Both the position numbers and the translations under genes were made by a program. Positions 20,047-28,694 of a stretch of DNA of 64,000 nt are shown here, piece after piece (the stretch's first letter is position 1; every line of letters starts with the position of its first letter). The stretch is from positions 5,580,001 through 5,644,000 of the forward strand of contig NZ_VLKE01000001.1 of NCBI RefSeq assembly GCF_007830265.1, read 5' to 3'. The notes below the pieces were generated by a model, which was not told where the DNA came from, did no database searches, and saw nothing but the letters and a program-made list of their open reading frames with translations. Source of the stretch: Micromonospora olivasterospora. Lineage in GTDB: Bacteria; Actinomycetota; Actinomycetes; Mycobacteriales; Micromonosporaceae.

Positions 20047-20360
20047 AGGTGGCCCGCCACGCCGGCGACGACGGGGTCGTGCGCCTGGCCCTCGCCGGTG
20101 AGCTCGAGATGGCCACCGTCGAGACGCTGTACGACACGGTCGCGGAGGCGATCGCCGCGGGCCGGCCCGGGCGGTTGGTCATCGATCTCGCCGGGGTCAC
20201 CTTCTGTGACTCCACGGGCATCGGCGCGCTGCTGGACGCCCGCGCGGCCGCCAACAGCAGCGGCGTCGCGTTCCAGGCGACCAACCCGCGCGGCGTCACG
20301 CGCCGGACGATGCAGATCACCGGCGTGTTCGAGGTGCTGACCGGCGCCACTGCCGCCTGA
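20043..20360 (+). CDS. STAS domain anti-sigma factor antagonist
   Basis: STAS-fold protein of 105 residues, the usual length for RsbV-like antagonists. The phosphoacceptor region VTFCDSTGIGALL (about residues 55-67) retains the serine. The start is fixed by the 4-base overlap with the upstream RsbW-like gene, its probable partner and kinase. Together they form a partner-switching module. Confidence 0.92.
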   Translation: MKVARHAGDDGVVRLALAGELEMATVETLYDTVAEAIAAGRPGRLVIDLAGVTFCDSTGIGALLDARAAANSSGVAFQATNPRGVTRRTMQITGVFEVLTGATAA

Positions 20361-20834
20361 GTCCGCGCCCGCCGGCCGGCCGGGTGCGTTTCCTGCCGAG
20401 GCCGCCGACCCGATCAGTGTCCCAGCTCTTGTGGCCGGCGGCGGGGCACTGGGGGAGCGCCCCGCCACCGGTGGCTGGCCGGGTGCGTCCTGCGCCTGCT
20501 GGGGAGGCGGTGCAGGCACCGGCCCGGCGGTCGTCGGCCGACCGCCGCTGTCGCCCCTGCTGACCCGGACGGCGTGCGAACCGCCCGGGCCGGGCGACCT
20601 GGTTCCTGTCATGGACATCGCCGCCGGCGCCCCGAGCGCAACAACCAGTTGTGGCCCTGGTGTTCGACACGAGCCCCACTTCCCGTGCAGCCACGTCCCC
20701 ACACTCCGAGGCCGTCGGGCCGTCCGGCCTCGCCGGGTAGACCAGTGGGGCGGGATCCGTCCCTCGGGTCGGACCCCGCCTCACATGCCGCCCGTGCGGC
20801 CCGGCCGGCGGCCGTCGCCGCGGGGTTCCTCCGG
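20361..20834. other. Intergenic stretch between STAS gene and channel gene, nothing clear
   Basis: About 470 bases between convergent genes. No convincing coding sequence. A short stretch, GGCCGGGTGCGT followed by a CTGC, occurs twice (near 20378 and 20475), a minor direct repeat. Confidence 0.4.
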
Positions 20835-21684
20835 TCAGCGGTAGTTGCCCCGGTTGACCGGCGGGATGACCATCGTGGCCTCGTCGCTGGCCGCCACCCG
20901 GTCGCCGGGGTCGGCTGGGCCGGCACCGGGCCGCCGGGGCCGGCTGGGCCGGCGGCGCCGCCTTCATCGCGGCGTCGGCGTCGCGGCGGCCGGCGGCGTA
21001 GGCGCGGGCATGGCTGGCGATGGCCTGCGACTCCTCCTCGGCGCGGGCGAGCCAGTTCTCCCAGCGGCTCTGCATCGGCCGCACCAGGCCGCCGCCGACG
21101 CCGACGACGAGGATGCCGCCGATGGTGGCGAGCACGGCGATGAGCACCGGGGTGGTGACGGTGGTGGCCACGCCGATCTGGTTCAGGGCGGCGACGACGC
21201 CCAGGCCGAGGATGAACACCGAGGCGACGGTGGCCAGGATCCGGCCGTAGGACAGCCCGCCGAGGGCGCTGGAGATGATGTCCCTGACCGCCCGGGCGAT
21301 CGCGGCGGCGACCACGACGATGACGATCGCGACGAACGCCCTGGGCAGCCAGGCGACGACGCCACGGATCAGGTCGGAGACCGGGTTCGGGCCCCAGATC
21401 CCGAAGGCGAGCTGCAGGGTGACCAGCAGGACCGCGTAGTAGGCCAGCCTGGCGACGATGTCGCTGGCGTCGTAGCGGGAGCGGGCGAGGGCCGTCTTGA
21501 TGCCGCCGCGCTCGACCGCCCGATCGAAGTGCAGCCGCTCCAGCACCTTGTCGACGAGTTTGAGCACGGCCTTGGCGATCAGCCAGCCGACCAGGAGGAT
21601 CGCGACGAACGCGACCGCCTTGGGCAGAAACAGCAGTACCGAGCGGACGACGTCGCCCACCGCGTTCGTGAAGTTGTCCTTCAT
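20835..21684 (-). CDS. Conserved TM-helix (mechanosensitive channel-like) protein with a C-terminal frame disruption
   Basis: The ATG at 21684 has GGAGG upstream. Membrane helices are near residues 15-38, 70-95 and 100-120, and then two glycine-rich helices (FILGLGVVAALNQIG, LIAVLATIGGILVVGVGGG). This is the conserved TM-helix family related to MscS channels. The original frame runs on to 20317. Adding two single bases near 20900-20936 gives a natural hydrophilic tail (DRVAASDEATMVIPPVN) and a stop at 20835, about 283 residues. A sigma-B-like promoter lies upstream at 21728-21753. Confidence 0.82.
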
Positions 21685-21727
21685 CGGAGCAGCCTCCATG
21701 GCTATCGAAGCGTTTCCCCGACCCGAC

Positions 21728-21753
21728 CTACCCGTGGCGTTGTGGTCCGAAAC
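21728..21753 (-). promoter_or_regulatory. Sigma-B/F-like promoter
   Basis: Read on the minus strand, GTTTCG (21753-21748), a 14-base spacer and GGGTAG (21733-21728). It matches the general-stress sigma consensus and lies about 45 bases upstream of the TM-helix channel start. Confidence 0.6.
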
Positions 21754-21870
21754 GATTCTCGGACCGTAGCGCGACCCCACGCGGTTGGGCGTAAGACCGC
21801 GGCATGGTATAGGTAAATTTAAAGCTAGCCATGGCCAGGGGTCACATCGACCACGAAGGGAGCCCTGCCC

Positions 21871-22209
21871 ATGCCTGCCAAGAAGATCGCCATGACAGTC
21901 GCGTTGTCGGCGCTGGCAACCACGCTCATCGGTGCCCCGGCCGCCCCCGCCGCGGCGGGGGCCGCCCCCGCCGTCGCCGTGCCAGCTGCTTCCGCCGCCG
22001 CTCACGACGCGGGCGTCCAGACCCTGCACTACGTCTGCGCGAACACCCTCTGGCTGCGCACGCAGCCCGGAGGCAACGTCTACATCGGGCAGCTGGTCTA
22101 CGGTGACTACGTCGACTACCAGTACTCCATCACCGGCTGGTCCTACGTGTACGCCTACAGGTTCCAGCGCTACGGCTGGATCCAGAGCGGCTGGCTCGAT
22201 CCCTGCTGA
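21871..22209 (+). CDS. Small secreted SH3-like protein
   Basis: Protein of 112 residues. The N-terminus is a signal peptide (KK, a hydrophobic stretch to about residue 20, then an Ala/Pro-rich region with possible cleavage near AAA or ASA). The mature part resembles bacterial SH3-like modules: VCANTLWLRTQPGGNVYIGQ and aromatic WSYVYAYRFQRYGWIQSGW. It has cysteines near the start and end of the domain (VCAN and the last residue), which could form a disulfide. AAGGGAG precedes the ATG. It is probably cell-wall associated; ligand unknown. Confidence 0.82.
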   Translation: MPAKKIAMTVALSALATTLIGAPAAPAAAGAAPAVAVPAASAAAHDAGVQTLHYVCANTLWLRTQPGGNVYIGQLVYGDYVDYQYSITGWSYVYAYRFQRYGWIQSGWLDPC

Positions 22210-22392
22210 CCGTGGTCGACCCGGGGCCCGCACCGCTCGGCGCGGGCCCGCGAGGTCCCTGTCCGGATCGACCGGAGTTCCCCTGCGCGGCGCGGGACCT
22301 TCCCGCCCGGGCGGCTCTCCGAGGCCCGTCGTCGACGGGCCGTGTCCGTCGGCAGGTCGACAGCGTCACACCCCGCCGATACCGTCCGTGCC

Positions 22393-22734
22393 ATGGTGAC
22401 GGTTGCCGACGTACGGGCCCTGGCGCGAACGCTGCCGCGCAGCAGCGAGCACCTGATCCGCGACCGCGTGAAGTTCCGGGTCGGCGCCATCGTGTACGTC
22501 GCGTTCTCCCGGGACGAGACGACGATGGGCTTCGGGTATCCGAAGGAGGAACGGGACGCGCTGATCGCCGGCGAGCCGGGCCTGTTCTTCCTGCCTCCCA
22601 CGTCCGACCTGCGCTTCAACTGGGTCTGCTGTCACCTCGACCCGCTCGACCACGACCACATGACGGAACTGGTGACCGAGGCGTGGCGGATGGTCGTGCC
22701 CAAGTTCGTGGCACGGCAGCGGCTGGGCACCTGA
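22393..22734 (+). CDS. MmcQ/YjbR family protein
   Basis: Protein of 113 residues matching the MmcQ/YjbR fold (cytoplasmic DNA-binding-like small proteins of unknown role). Typical features are the N-terminal TVADVRALARTLPRSSE and the central KFRVGAIVYVAFSRDE. The ATG at 22393 is preferred; no strong ribosome site is seen, so it may be leaderless. Confidence 0.8.
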   Translation: MVTVADVRALARTLPRSSEHLIRDRVKFRVGAIVYVAFSRDETTMGFGYPKEERDALIAGEPGLFFLPPTSDLRFNWVCCHLDPLDHDHMTELVTEAWRMVVPKFVARQRLGT

Positions 22735-22798
22735 CCGCCGCCACGTCGGCCCCGCGGGCGTGGGCGTAGCCTGCCTGGCAGAGGACGAGGGAGAGTAA

Positions 22799-23131
22799 AT
22801 GATCTTCATCACCGCCAAGTTCCGGGTGCTGCCCGAGCACGCCGAACGATGGCCCGCCATCGCCGACGAGTTCACCCGGGCGACCCGCAGCGAGCCCGGC
22901 TGCCTGTGGTTCGACTGGGCCCGCAGCGTCGACGACCCGACCGAGTACGTCCTGGTGGAGGCGTTCCGCGACGCGGACGCCGGGGCGGCGCACGTGCGGT
23001 CCGAGCACTTCAGGAAGGCGCAGCGGACGCTGCCGTCCCACCTCGCCGAGACGCCCCGGATCGTCAGCGTCACGATTCCGCAGGACGGCTGGGCGCTGCT
23101 GGGGGAGATGGCGGTCCCCGGGGACCGATAA
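22799..23131 (+). CDS. Antibiotic biosynthesis monooxygenase (ABM) domain protein
   Basis: Single ABM domain of 110 residues, a dimeric ferredoxin-like fold used by YgiN-type quinol monooxygenases and related enzymes. Features are the start IFITAKFRVLPEHAERW, SEPGCLWFDWARS and the VEAFRDADAGAAHVRSEHF block with the conserved His. GGGAGAG lies before the ATG. Its substrate is not known. Confidence 0.87.
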   Translation: MIFITAKFRVLPEHAERWPAIADEFTRATRSEPGCLWFDWARSVDDPTEYVLVEAFRDADAGAAHVRSEHFRKAQRTLPSHLAETPRIVSVTIPQDGWALLGEMAVPGDR

Positions 23132-23657
23132 AGAGCCGCAGCCGTCCGGGATCCCGGGCGGTGGCGTCCGGCCCCGGCACGGGCATGATGGCGGCCGGCG
23201 CGCCGGGGCGGTTACCCGCCGCCGGTGCGGAGGGCTGCCGCCAGCTCCTCGTCGTACGTGGCCAGCGGCCGCCCGCCGGCGCCGTACGCGACCATCCGAC
23301 CGTGTCATCGTCGCCGAGCGGAACGAGAGCGTCCAGGCATCGGTAGCCGGCGGCGCGGTCGAGCGGCGGACATGAACCGGTGGTCGCTCCGCACAATCAG
23401 CCGACCAGACAGTTCAGTACGATGGACTCGACGCAGAACAGGAGCGTGCGCCGCAGGGCGCATTTCTGCTGCAGTTTCTTCACTGCATCGGGCGCCTCCA
23501 TCGGTCGGCGCCACGTCCACTTCGCGACTCGAATTTTTGTCTGGGAGCGGTTCGACGGCTGCTGACCCGTCCGGCTGGTGCGGCCTCCACCAGAATTGAC
23601 CGGGTTCGCTCTTGCCGATTATGCGGTTGTGGTGCCAGAAACACGGTGAAAGCCCCA

Positions 23658-23677
23658 ATTTGTCAGGCGCCACAAAT
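23658..23677. promoter_or_regulatory. Palindromic operator candidate upstream of P450
   Basis: ATTTGT and ACAAAT separated by 8 bases form a 20-bp inverted repeat, 24 bases before the -35 element of the P450 promoter. Position and symmetry suggest a regulator site; no regulator gene is adjacent. Confidence 0.4.
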
Positions 23678-23701
23678 CCATGATCGACGCGCGACAGACA
23701 C

Positions 23702-23730
23702 TTGACGGACGATGCGTCGGAATTTACGAT
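23702..23730 (+). promoter_or_regulatory. Housekeeping-type promoter for P450
   Basis: TTGACG (23702-23707), a 17-base spacer and TACGAT (23725-23730). It would start transcription near 23737 and give a leader of about 94 bases before the P450 start. Confidence 0.55.
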
Positions 23731-23830
23731 CCATCCCTGGATGAACAGCGATCGTGCCTCCTGCGTCACCTATGAACCCCGTCCCCAGCGCCATTTCTGG
23801 GTTACCCGTCGACTCTCGGTTGGAGCTGCG

Positions 23831-25000
23831 ATGGTCACCGAAACATATAATCCTCTGACCGATGACACGTACGTACAGGCGCGAGCTGGTCTCGCCGCCA
23901 ACCGAGCCACCGGTTGCCCAGTGTCCGAGATGGCTCCCGGACTGATGCTGGTCACCACCCATGAGGCGACCCGGCAGGCGCTGCTCGACCATGCGTCTCT
24001 GAGCAGCGCGGGGAACTTCATCCTGCACACCGGCAGCGAGGCCCTTCCATCCCTCATCTCGCAGAGCGACCCGCCTGAGCACACGTTCCTGCGTGGCGTC
24101 CTGCGTCCGGCGTTCCAGCGGAAGGCGATGGTGAACGCCCTGCCCTGGATCGGCGAACTTGCGGATGGGCTCATCGACCGGCTTCCGGCCGGTGGACCGG
24201 CGGACATAGTCACCGACCTTGCCATGCCGCTCACGTCCTCAGTCATCGGTCGCCTCGTCGGCATACCCGAGGCTGACTGGTCATATGTGTCCCGCCTGTG
24301 CCTGGACTTGTCGGCGCAAGTCCCGGGCGACATCTTCGCCATTCCCACGTGGACCGAGCTCGAGGGATATCTGACCCGGCTGACCATTGCTCGCCGCACC
24401 CAGCCGGCCAAAGCAGACGACATCCTGACCCGGCTCGTCACGGCCGAGGACAACGGCCGCGGGCTCACCGACCGCGAGGTCGCGTTCCACATCTTCCAGG
24501 TCGTTGTGGCTGGCCTGGAAAGTACCGCGTACACCATCGGGTGGACCGTCTACCACCTGCTCGTCCAGCGGGCTCGGTGGGAAGAACTCCTGGCCGATGG
24601 CTCGCTCATCGCGTCGGCCCGGAACGAGGGCCTGCGCCATTGCACCGCGATTCAGTGGGTCATGCGCAAAGCGGTCGCCGACACCACCATCGACGGGGTC
24701 GCCGTGCCGGCCGGCAGCCGCGTTGTCATCAGCCTCGAATCGGCGAACCTTGACGAGGCGGAATTCGGATCCGACGCGGCTGAATTCGACTTGCACAGGG
24801 GGAATTCCCGCAAGCATTTCGCGTTCGGGCATGGCATTCACCTGTGCCTGGGCAGCGAGCTGTCCCAGATCGAGATCACCTCGATCTTGGAGCGGCTGCT
24901 CGATCGGATGCCGGGCCTGCGCCTCGCCGACGGCTTCACCCCACAGGACGCCGGCGGTGCTCTCTTTCGCGGCCTTCGCCACCTGCCCGTCGTCTGGTAA
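23831..25000 (+). CDS. Cytochrome P450
   Basis: Protein of 389 residues, a soluble actinobacterial class-I P450. The heme-binding motif FGHGIHLCLG places the ligand Cys at about 339; the K-helix ExxR is EGLR, and the I-helix reads AGLEST, a conservative variant of the usual AGxxTT. The ATG at 23831 has GGAGCTGCG upstream; a longer frame from 23702 would begin at the -35 element. Base composition is lower in GC than the flanking genes. Neighbours are a methyltransferase, a kynureninase-like enzyme and tryptophan dioxygenase, so it may oxidise a tryptophan-derived intermediate. It needs a ferredoxin partner not present here. Confidence 0.92.
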   Translation: MVTETYNPLTDDTYVQARAGLAANRATGCPVSEMAPGLMLVTTHEATRQALLDHASLSSAGNFILHTGSEALPSLISQSDPPEHTFLRGVLRPAFQRKAMVNALPWIGELADGLIDRLPAGGPADIVTDLAMPLTSSVIGRLVGIPEADWSYVSRLCLDLSAQVPGDIFAIPTWTELEGYLTRLTIARRTQPAKADDILTRLVTAEDNGRGLTDREVAFHIFQVVVAGLESTAYTIGWTVYHLLVQRARWEELLADGSLIASARNEGLRHCTAIQWVMRKAVADTTIDGVAVPAGSRVVISLESANLDEAEFGSDAAEFDLHRGNSRKHFAFGHGIHLCLGSELSQIEITSILERLLDRMPGLRLADGFTPQDAGGALFRGLRHLPVVW

Positions 25001-25125
25001 CCGTTCCTGCGCACCCGGCCGCCGTCGCCGAGTTGGGCGCGGTGATGGCCCGCGCCGCGGACCCGGACCGGTAGGCCATGGAAGGGCCGTCGGTGGGTGG
25101 GCCGCCCCGGGTCACGCGTCCGTCT

Positions 25126-25176
25126 CGGTTCGCGACTGCGGGGCTCGCAAACCCCGGCTCACTCCTCGCGCTCACG
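25126..25176 (-). repeat. REP-like element with small hairpin
   Basis: Just past the methyltransferase stop, the minus strand reads GAGCGCGAGGAGTGAGC, a hairpin CGGGGTTTGCGAGCCCCG, then GTCGCGAACCGA. A diverged copy of the same arrangement appears to form the 3' end of kamD (50660-50706). The hairpin may also act as a terminator. Confidence 0.45.
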
Positions 25177-26203
25177 CACCTGTCGCCGGCTTGTACGCCG
25201 TGACCAGCTCCCACCCGCCCGGCAGCACCTCGATCCGCTCGAAGCCCACCTCCTTGAGCAGGCCGGTGTACCACTCCGCCTCCCGCAGCCGACTGAAGGC
25301 GCTGTCGACGCCGACGAGGAAGTAGCTCCAGAAGAACTGGATCGCCAGCCGGTCGGGGGTGCGGAACTCCTCGCAGATCAGCAGCAGCCCGCCCGGCTCC
25401 AGCGCGGCGTACGCCTTCTCGACCAGCCGCCGGGCGACGTCGTTGGGCCAGTCGTGCAGCACCCGGACGAACGCCATCGCGTCGTACCCGGTCGGCAGCG
25501 GCCCGGCGAAGAAGTCCCCGCCGACGAACCCCAGCCGGTCCGGGTGCCCGCACCCGGCCCGGGTCTGCTCCACCAGCGGCCCCACTGCCGGCAGGTTGAA
25601 CACGTCGGCGCGCAGGTCCGGGGCGTCGTCGAGGACCCGTACGGCGAGCGTGCCGTCGCCGCCGCCGACGTCGAGAAACCGCCGCCTCCCGGACCACAGT
25701 TCGTCGGCGTGCCGGTGGATCGTCTCGACGGCCGGCCCGACGCCCGCGGACATGCTCCGCTCGAACGCGGCGGTCTGCTCGTCGGTCTTGGGCGGCCACA
25801 CGAAGTCGTCCTCGGTCATGCCGACCTCGCCGCGCAGGCTCTCGGCGAGCCGGCCGTGCAGGCGCCGCCACGGGTATCTGTCCCGGTCCCGCTCGATCGC
25901 GTCCGGCCCGACGACGGACAGCACCGCGTCCTTCAGCCCGGGTACGGCCCGGTACACCGCCTGCGCGATGTCGTCGCCGGGCTCGTCGCGCTCGACGACG
26001 CCGAGGCTCTCCAGGCAGTCGAGGAACTTGTACAGCCGCAGCGGCCGCGCCCCGAGGCGCTCTGCCAGGTCGCCGAGGCGGCCCGGCCCGGCCTCCAGGG
26101 CGTCGAGCAGCCCGACGGCGAGCGCGGTCTCCAGCACGTCCACGGCCTTGGGTCCGTTGACGAGCAGGCTCATCAGCGCCCGGGGGGACAGGGTGACGCT
26201 CAT
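25172..26203 (-). CDS. SAM-dependent methyltransferase (acetylserotonin O-methyltransferase-like family)
   Basis: Protein of 343 residues. It has an N-terminal dimerisation winged helix (VDVLETALAVGLLDALEAG, LGARPLRLYKFLDCLESLG) and a C-terminal Rossmann domain with SAM motif I FLDVGGGDGTLAVRVL and the acidic VRVLHDWPND block. Members methylate O or C of aromatic small molecules; the 3-hydroxykynurenine methyltransferases of the actinomycin and anthramycin-type pathways belong to this broad family. The start overlaps the kynureninase-like gene by ATGA, so they are translationally coupled. Confidence 0.9.
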   Translation of the reverse strand: MSVTLSPRALMSLLVNGPKAVDVLETALAVGLLDALEAGPGRLGDLAERLGARPLRLYKFLDCLESLGVVERDEPGDDIAQAVYRAVPGLKDAVLSVVGPDAIERDRDRYPWRRLHGRLAESLRGEVGMTEDDFVWPPKTDEQTAAFERSMSAGVGPAVETIHRHADELWSGRRRFLDVGGGDGTLAVRVLDDAPDLRADVFNLPAVGPLVEQTRAGCGHPDRLGFVGGDFFAGPLPTGYDAMAFVRVLHDWPNDVARRLVEKAYAALEPGGLLLICEEFRTPDRLAIQFFWSYFLVGVDSAFSRLREAEWYTGLLKEVGFERIEVLPGGWELVTAYKPATGA

Positions 26204-27390
26204 CGGTCGTCGCCCCCTCGCCGCTCGCTCTCCAGCGCGTCCATGAACTCGTCGATCTCCTCGAGGGTGTTGTAGACGTGCGGGCCGACCCGCAGGTAGC
26301 CGCGCCAGGAGCAGACCAGGTTCCGCTCGGCGAGTCGCCGCTTGACCGCCTCCCCGTCGGGGACGTCCAGGCACACCACGCCGCCGCGCCGGTGCGGCTC
26401 GGTGGGGCTGACCACCGGGATGCCGGCCGCCTCGGCGCGGTCGATGATCCGCTGGGTGCAGGCCAGCGAGTGCGCCCGGATCGCCGGCATGCCGACGCCG
26501 GCCAGCAGGTCCAGGCCGACCTGGGAGGCCAGCGAGGTCAGCGGGTACGGCGTGCCGCCGGCGAACCGCTGGGCCCCGGCCGCCCAGCCGGTCGACGGCT
26601 GGAACGTCATCGCCCGGTCGCCGGCCTGCCAGCCCGTCGCCGCCGGTTCCAGGTCGCCCACCAGGTCGGGCCGCACGTAGAGGAAGGCGGTGCCGACGCC
26701 GCACAGCCACTTGTGCGACCCGCCGAGGACGACGTCGACCCCGAGCGCGGCCACGTCCAGCGGCACGACGCCGACCGTCTGGAAGGCGTCCACGACCACC
26801 AGGGCGCCGACGTCGTGGGCGCGCCGGACCAGGCGCGCCAGGTCCAGGGTGGCCCCGGAGCTGAAGCTGGCGTGCGGCACACACACCAGCAGCGTCCGCT
26901 CGTCGATGTGTCGTTCGAGGGCGTCCTCGTCGAACCGCGGCCCGCCGGTGCCGACCACGTCGAGGCGGGCGCCGTAGCGGCGGAACGCGTTCCAGACGAA
27001 CGGCACGGTCGGGAACTCCAGGTCGGTGGTGACGACCCGGTCGCGGGGCGGGCGGTAGTCGAAGCAGGAGGCGACCCGCGCCAGCAGGGTGCTCAGGTTC
27101 GCGTCGGTGACCACGCTGCCCGGCGGCGCGCCGATCAGCGTGGCCACAGAGTCGGCGTACCGGCCCAGGCCCTCCAGCCAGCCCTGCCACACGTCGTCCC
27201 GCCAGGTGCGTAGCGTCTCCCAGTAGCGGGCCAGCACGTGCTCCACGTCCCGGGGCACCGCGCCGGTGGAGTTGCTGTTGAGGTAGACGCAGCTTTCCAG
27301 CAGGGGGAACTTGGCGCGCAACGCGGCGTGCGGGCCGGCGTCGAGCGGCCGGGCCACGTCGGCGGCGGATTCCAGGTCGGATGTGCTCAC
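26200..27390 (-). CDS. Kynureninase-like class V PLP enzyme
   Basis: Fold-type I PLP enzyme of 396 residues. The N-terminal VYLNSNSTGAVPRDVE resembles the kynureninase substrate-binding start (YLDGNSLG). The cofactor Lys lies in GGSHKWLCGVG, and the PLP aspartate in VVVDAFQTVGVVPLD. The central part is closer to general class V aminotransferase/desulfurase proteins than to textbook kynureninase, so exact activity (kynurenine hydrolysis or another lyase reaction) is uncertain. GTG start at 27390 with GGAGG upstream. Co-directional with the dioxygenase and methyltransferase. Confidence 0.82.
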   Translation of the reverse strand: MSTSDLESAADVARPLDAGPHAALRAKFPLLESCVYLNSNSTGAVPRDVEHVLARYWETLRTWRDDVWQGWLEGLGRYADSVATLIGAPPGSVVTDANLSTLLARVASCFDYRPPRDRVVTTDLEFPTVPFVWNAFRRYGARLDVVGTGGPRFDEDALERHIDERTLLVCVPHASFSSGATLDLARLVRRAHDVGALVVVDAFQTVGVVPLDVAALGVDVVLGGSHKWLCGVGTAFLYVRPDLVGDLEPAATGWQAGDRAMTFQPSTGWAAGAQRFAGGTPYPLTSLASQVGLDLLAGVGMPAIRAHSLACTQRIIDRAEAAGIPVVSPTEPHRRGGVVCLDVPDGEAVKRRLAERNLVCSWRGYLRVGPHVYNTLEEIDEFMDALESERRGGDDR

Positions 27391-27438
27391 TCGGGGCAGC
27401 CTCCAGTAGCGTCGGGCGGGGTCTTCGGGCGGTAGCCG

Positions 27439-27633
27439 TCACGGGCGGTGACCACCGGGGCGGGTGCGCGGCTGGAACACCGCGGCGGCGTACGCGGCCA
27501 TGTCGACGAAATGTTTGCCGGCGCGGTGGCCCGCCCGAGCGCCCCCCGGGGTGGGGAAACTGCGGAATCGGTGGTGCCCGACAGCCGTGTCGGCAGTTCG
27601 CACACGAACCGTGGCTCGATATGAAGATGCCAT
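27439..27633 (-). CDS. Possible small ORF between tryptophan dioxygenase and kynureninase-like gene
   Basis: An ATG at 27633 opens a 64-residue frame in the gap of about 290 bases between two co-directional genes. It reads MASSYRATVRV and ends FVDMAAYAAAVFQPRTRPG plus three residues. No ribosome site of note and no family recognised. It could be a real small protein, a precursor peptide, or chance. Part of the gap is AT-rich and may instead be regulatory. Confidence 0.25.
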   Translation of the reverse strand: MASSYRATVRVRTADTAVGHHRFRSFPTPGGARAGHRAGKHFVDMAAYAAAVFQPRTRPGGHRP

Positions 27634-27684
27634 CGAACACGAACGGCGATGTGCCCGAAGATTTGCGGAACGGATTTTCCGGTT

Positions 27685-28401
27685 TCAGATTTCCCCGGCG
27701 GGGTTTTCGGCTGGTTCGGGTGCGCGACCGAGCCCGACGCGTACCTGCCACAGCTCCGGAAAGAACCGGTACCCCATCAATTTGGCGAGCATGTTCGCCT
27801 TGCTGCCCGGCGTGCCCGCGTTGGCGTGTCCGCCGATGCGGATGGCGACCTTGTAGTGCCGCTCCCGCCACAGGTTGACCCGCTCGTCCCAGTCCGTCAT
27901 CGCCTCCGCCAGGCGGTACAGCGGGTCCGCCGGTTCGCCGAGGTAGAGCTTGCCCAGGTCCACCTGCCGGGCGGCGAGCAGTTCGGTGAACGCGCGGCCG
28001 AGCTGTCGGCTCGCGGCCTGGGCCTGCTTCCAACCGGGCGATTCGGCGCCGGAGCCGTTACCGAAAGCGGGTTGCATCGCCTGGAAGTCGACCGGGTTCA
28101 GGTACCGGAACATCTCCAGCTGGTCGGTGAGGAACCGGATCCCGAGCGCCGCCCTCGTCACCATCAGCTCGGCCGCGGCGGGCTCGTCGGCCTCGACGCG
28201 GGCGGCCGCCTCGGTCAGGTCGGCGGCTGCCAACTTGAGCCACAACTCAGCCGATTGGTGGACCACCTGAAAGAGCAGCTCGTCACGGTGGATCACGTCT
28301 GCTGGGCGCCGTTGCAGGTCGAGCAACTCGTCCGTACGCATGTATCGCGCGTAGTCGGTGTCGCCGTCGCCCGGCAGCACAGGTGAGTAGTCCCGCTTCA
28401 C
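27685..28401 (-). CDS. Tryptophan 2,3-dioxygenase family protein
   Basis: Heme dioxygenase of 238 residues that opens the indole ring of tryptophan to N-formylkynurenine, or a related TDO-fold enzyme such as MarE. Family blocks are RDELLFQVVHQSAELWLKL, FLTDQLEMFRYLNPVDF, and HYKVAIRIGGHANAGTPGS, which corresponds to the GTGGSSG cofactor/substrate loop but as GTPGS. It is shorter than most kynA products. The GTG at 28401 is chosen because AAAGGGA precedes it; upstream ATGs add up to 26 residues. No formamidase or kynurenine 3-monooxygenase is nearby. Confidence 0.88.
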   Translation of the reverse strand: MKRDYSPVLPGDGDTDYARYMRTDELLDLQRRPADVIHRDELLFQVVHQSAELWLKLAAADLTEAAARVEADEPAAAELMVTRAALGIRFLTDQLEMFRYLNPVDFQAMQPAFGNGSGAESPGWKQAQAASRQLGRAFTELLAARQVDLGKLYLGEPADPLYRLAEAMTDWDERVNLWRERHYKVAIRIGGHANAGTPGSKANMLAKLMGYRFFPELWQVRVGLGRAPEPAENPAGEI

Positions 28402-28549
28402 GGAATTGTCCCTTTCGATGAGTGTCGGTGGAGCCGTGTCCGACTTGCGATGACCGGCGTGGATCATCGCGGCGGCCATTATCTACCGACGAAAGGCAAT
28501 TAGTCACGCCCTCGTTACCCAAACTCCGGCGCGGAGGAAAAGGGACTTT

Positions 28550-28580
28550 CCCAGTGCTTTACGTGCATTAAGGGACTGGG
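28550..28580. promoter_or_regulatory. Inverted repeat at the start of the dioxygenase transcript
   Basis: CCCAGT (28550-28555) and ACTGGG (28575-28580) with further CTT/AAG pairing inside form an imperfect inverted repeat. It abuts the -10 box of the minus-strand promoter, at the expected transcription start. It could be an operator or an RNA hairpin. Confidence 0.4.
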
Positions 28581-28608
28581 CATTATCACATTCACAAAGT
28601 TCAGTCAA
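28580..28608 (-). promoter_or_regulatory. Housekeeping-type promoter for tryptophan dioxygenase
   Basis: On the minus strand, TTGACT (28608-28603), a 17-base spacer and TAATGC (28585-28580). It would drive the dioxygenase and probably the kynureninase-like and methyltransferase genes, with a leader of about 170 bases. Confidence 0.6.
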
Positions 28609-28694
28609 TGGTGTCGTGAATGGTGCCACTGTTCGGTTACCGCATGAGCAGAGGGTGTTGCTGCGAGCGCAGTGGGTGAGATGGCTGGGGTGGC

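Larger units (their letters stand above)
23132..23830. other. AT-richer intergenic stretch with gene scraps, left edge of the low-GC island
   Basis: About 700 bases without an intact gene. On the minus strand a frame ending at 23212 reads RMVAYGAGGRPLATYDEELA and then LRTGGG, with a matching upstream piece (LDALVPLGDDDTV) in another frame, so it may be the 3' scrap of a lost gene. From about 23400 the composition drops well below the window average. The end of the stretch holds the P450 promoter and a 20-bp palindrome. Confidence 0.4.

Noticed and set aside
23305..23769. 154-codon minus-strand frame in the AT-richer gap before the P450
   Set aside because: No family features or ribosome site; it overlaps the P450 promoter region. 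Treated as intergenic.
25172..28033. 953-codon open frame on the minus strand
   Set aside because: Only the last 343 codons (methyltransferase) are real; upstream it is out of frame with the kynureninase-like and dioxygenase genes.
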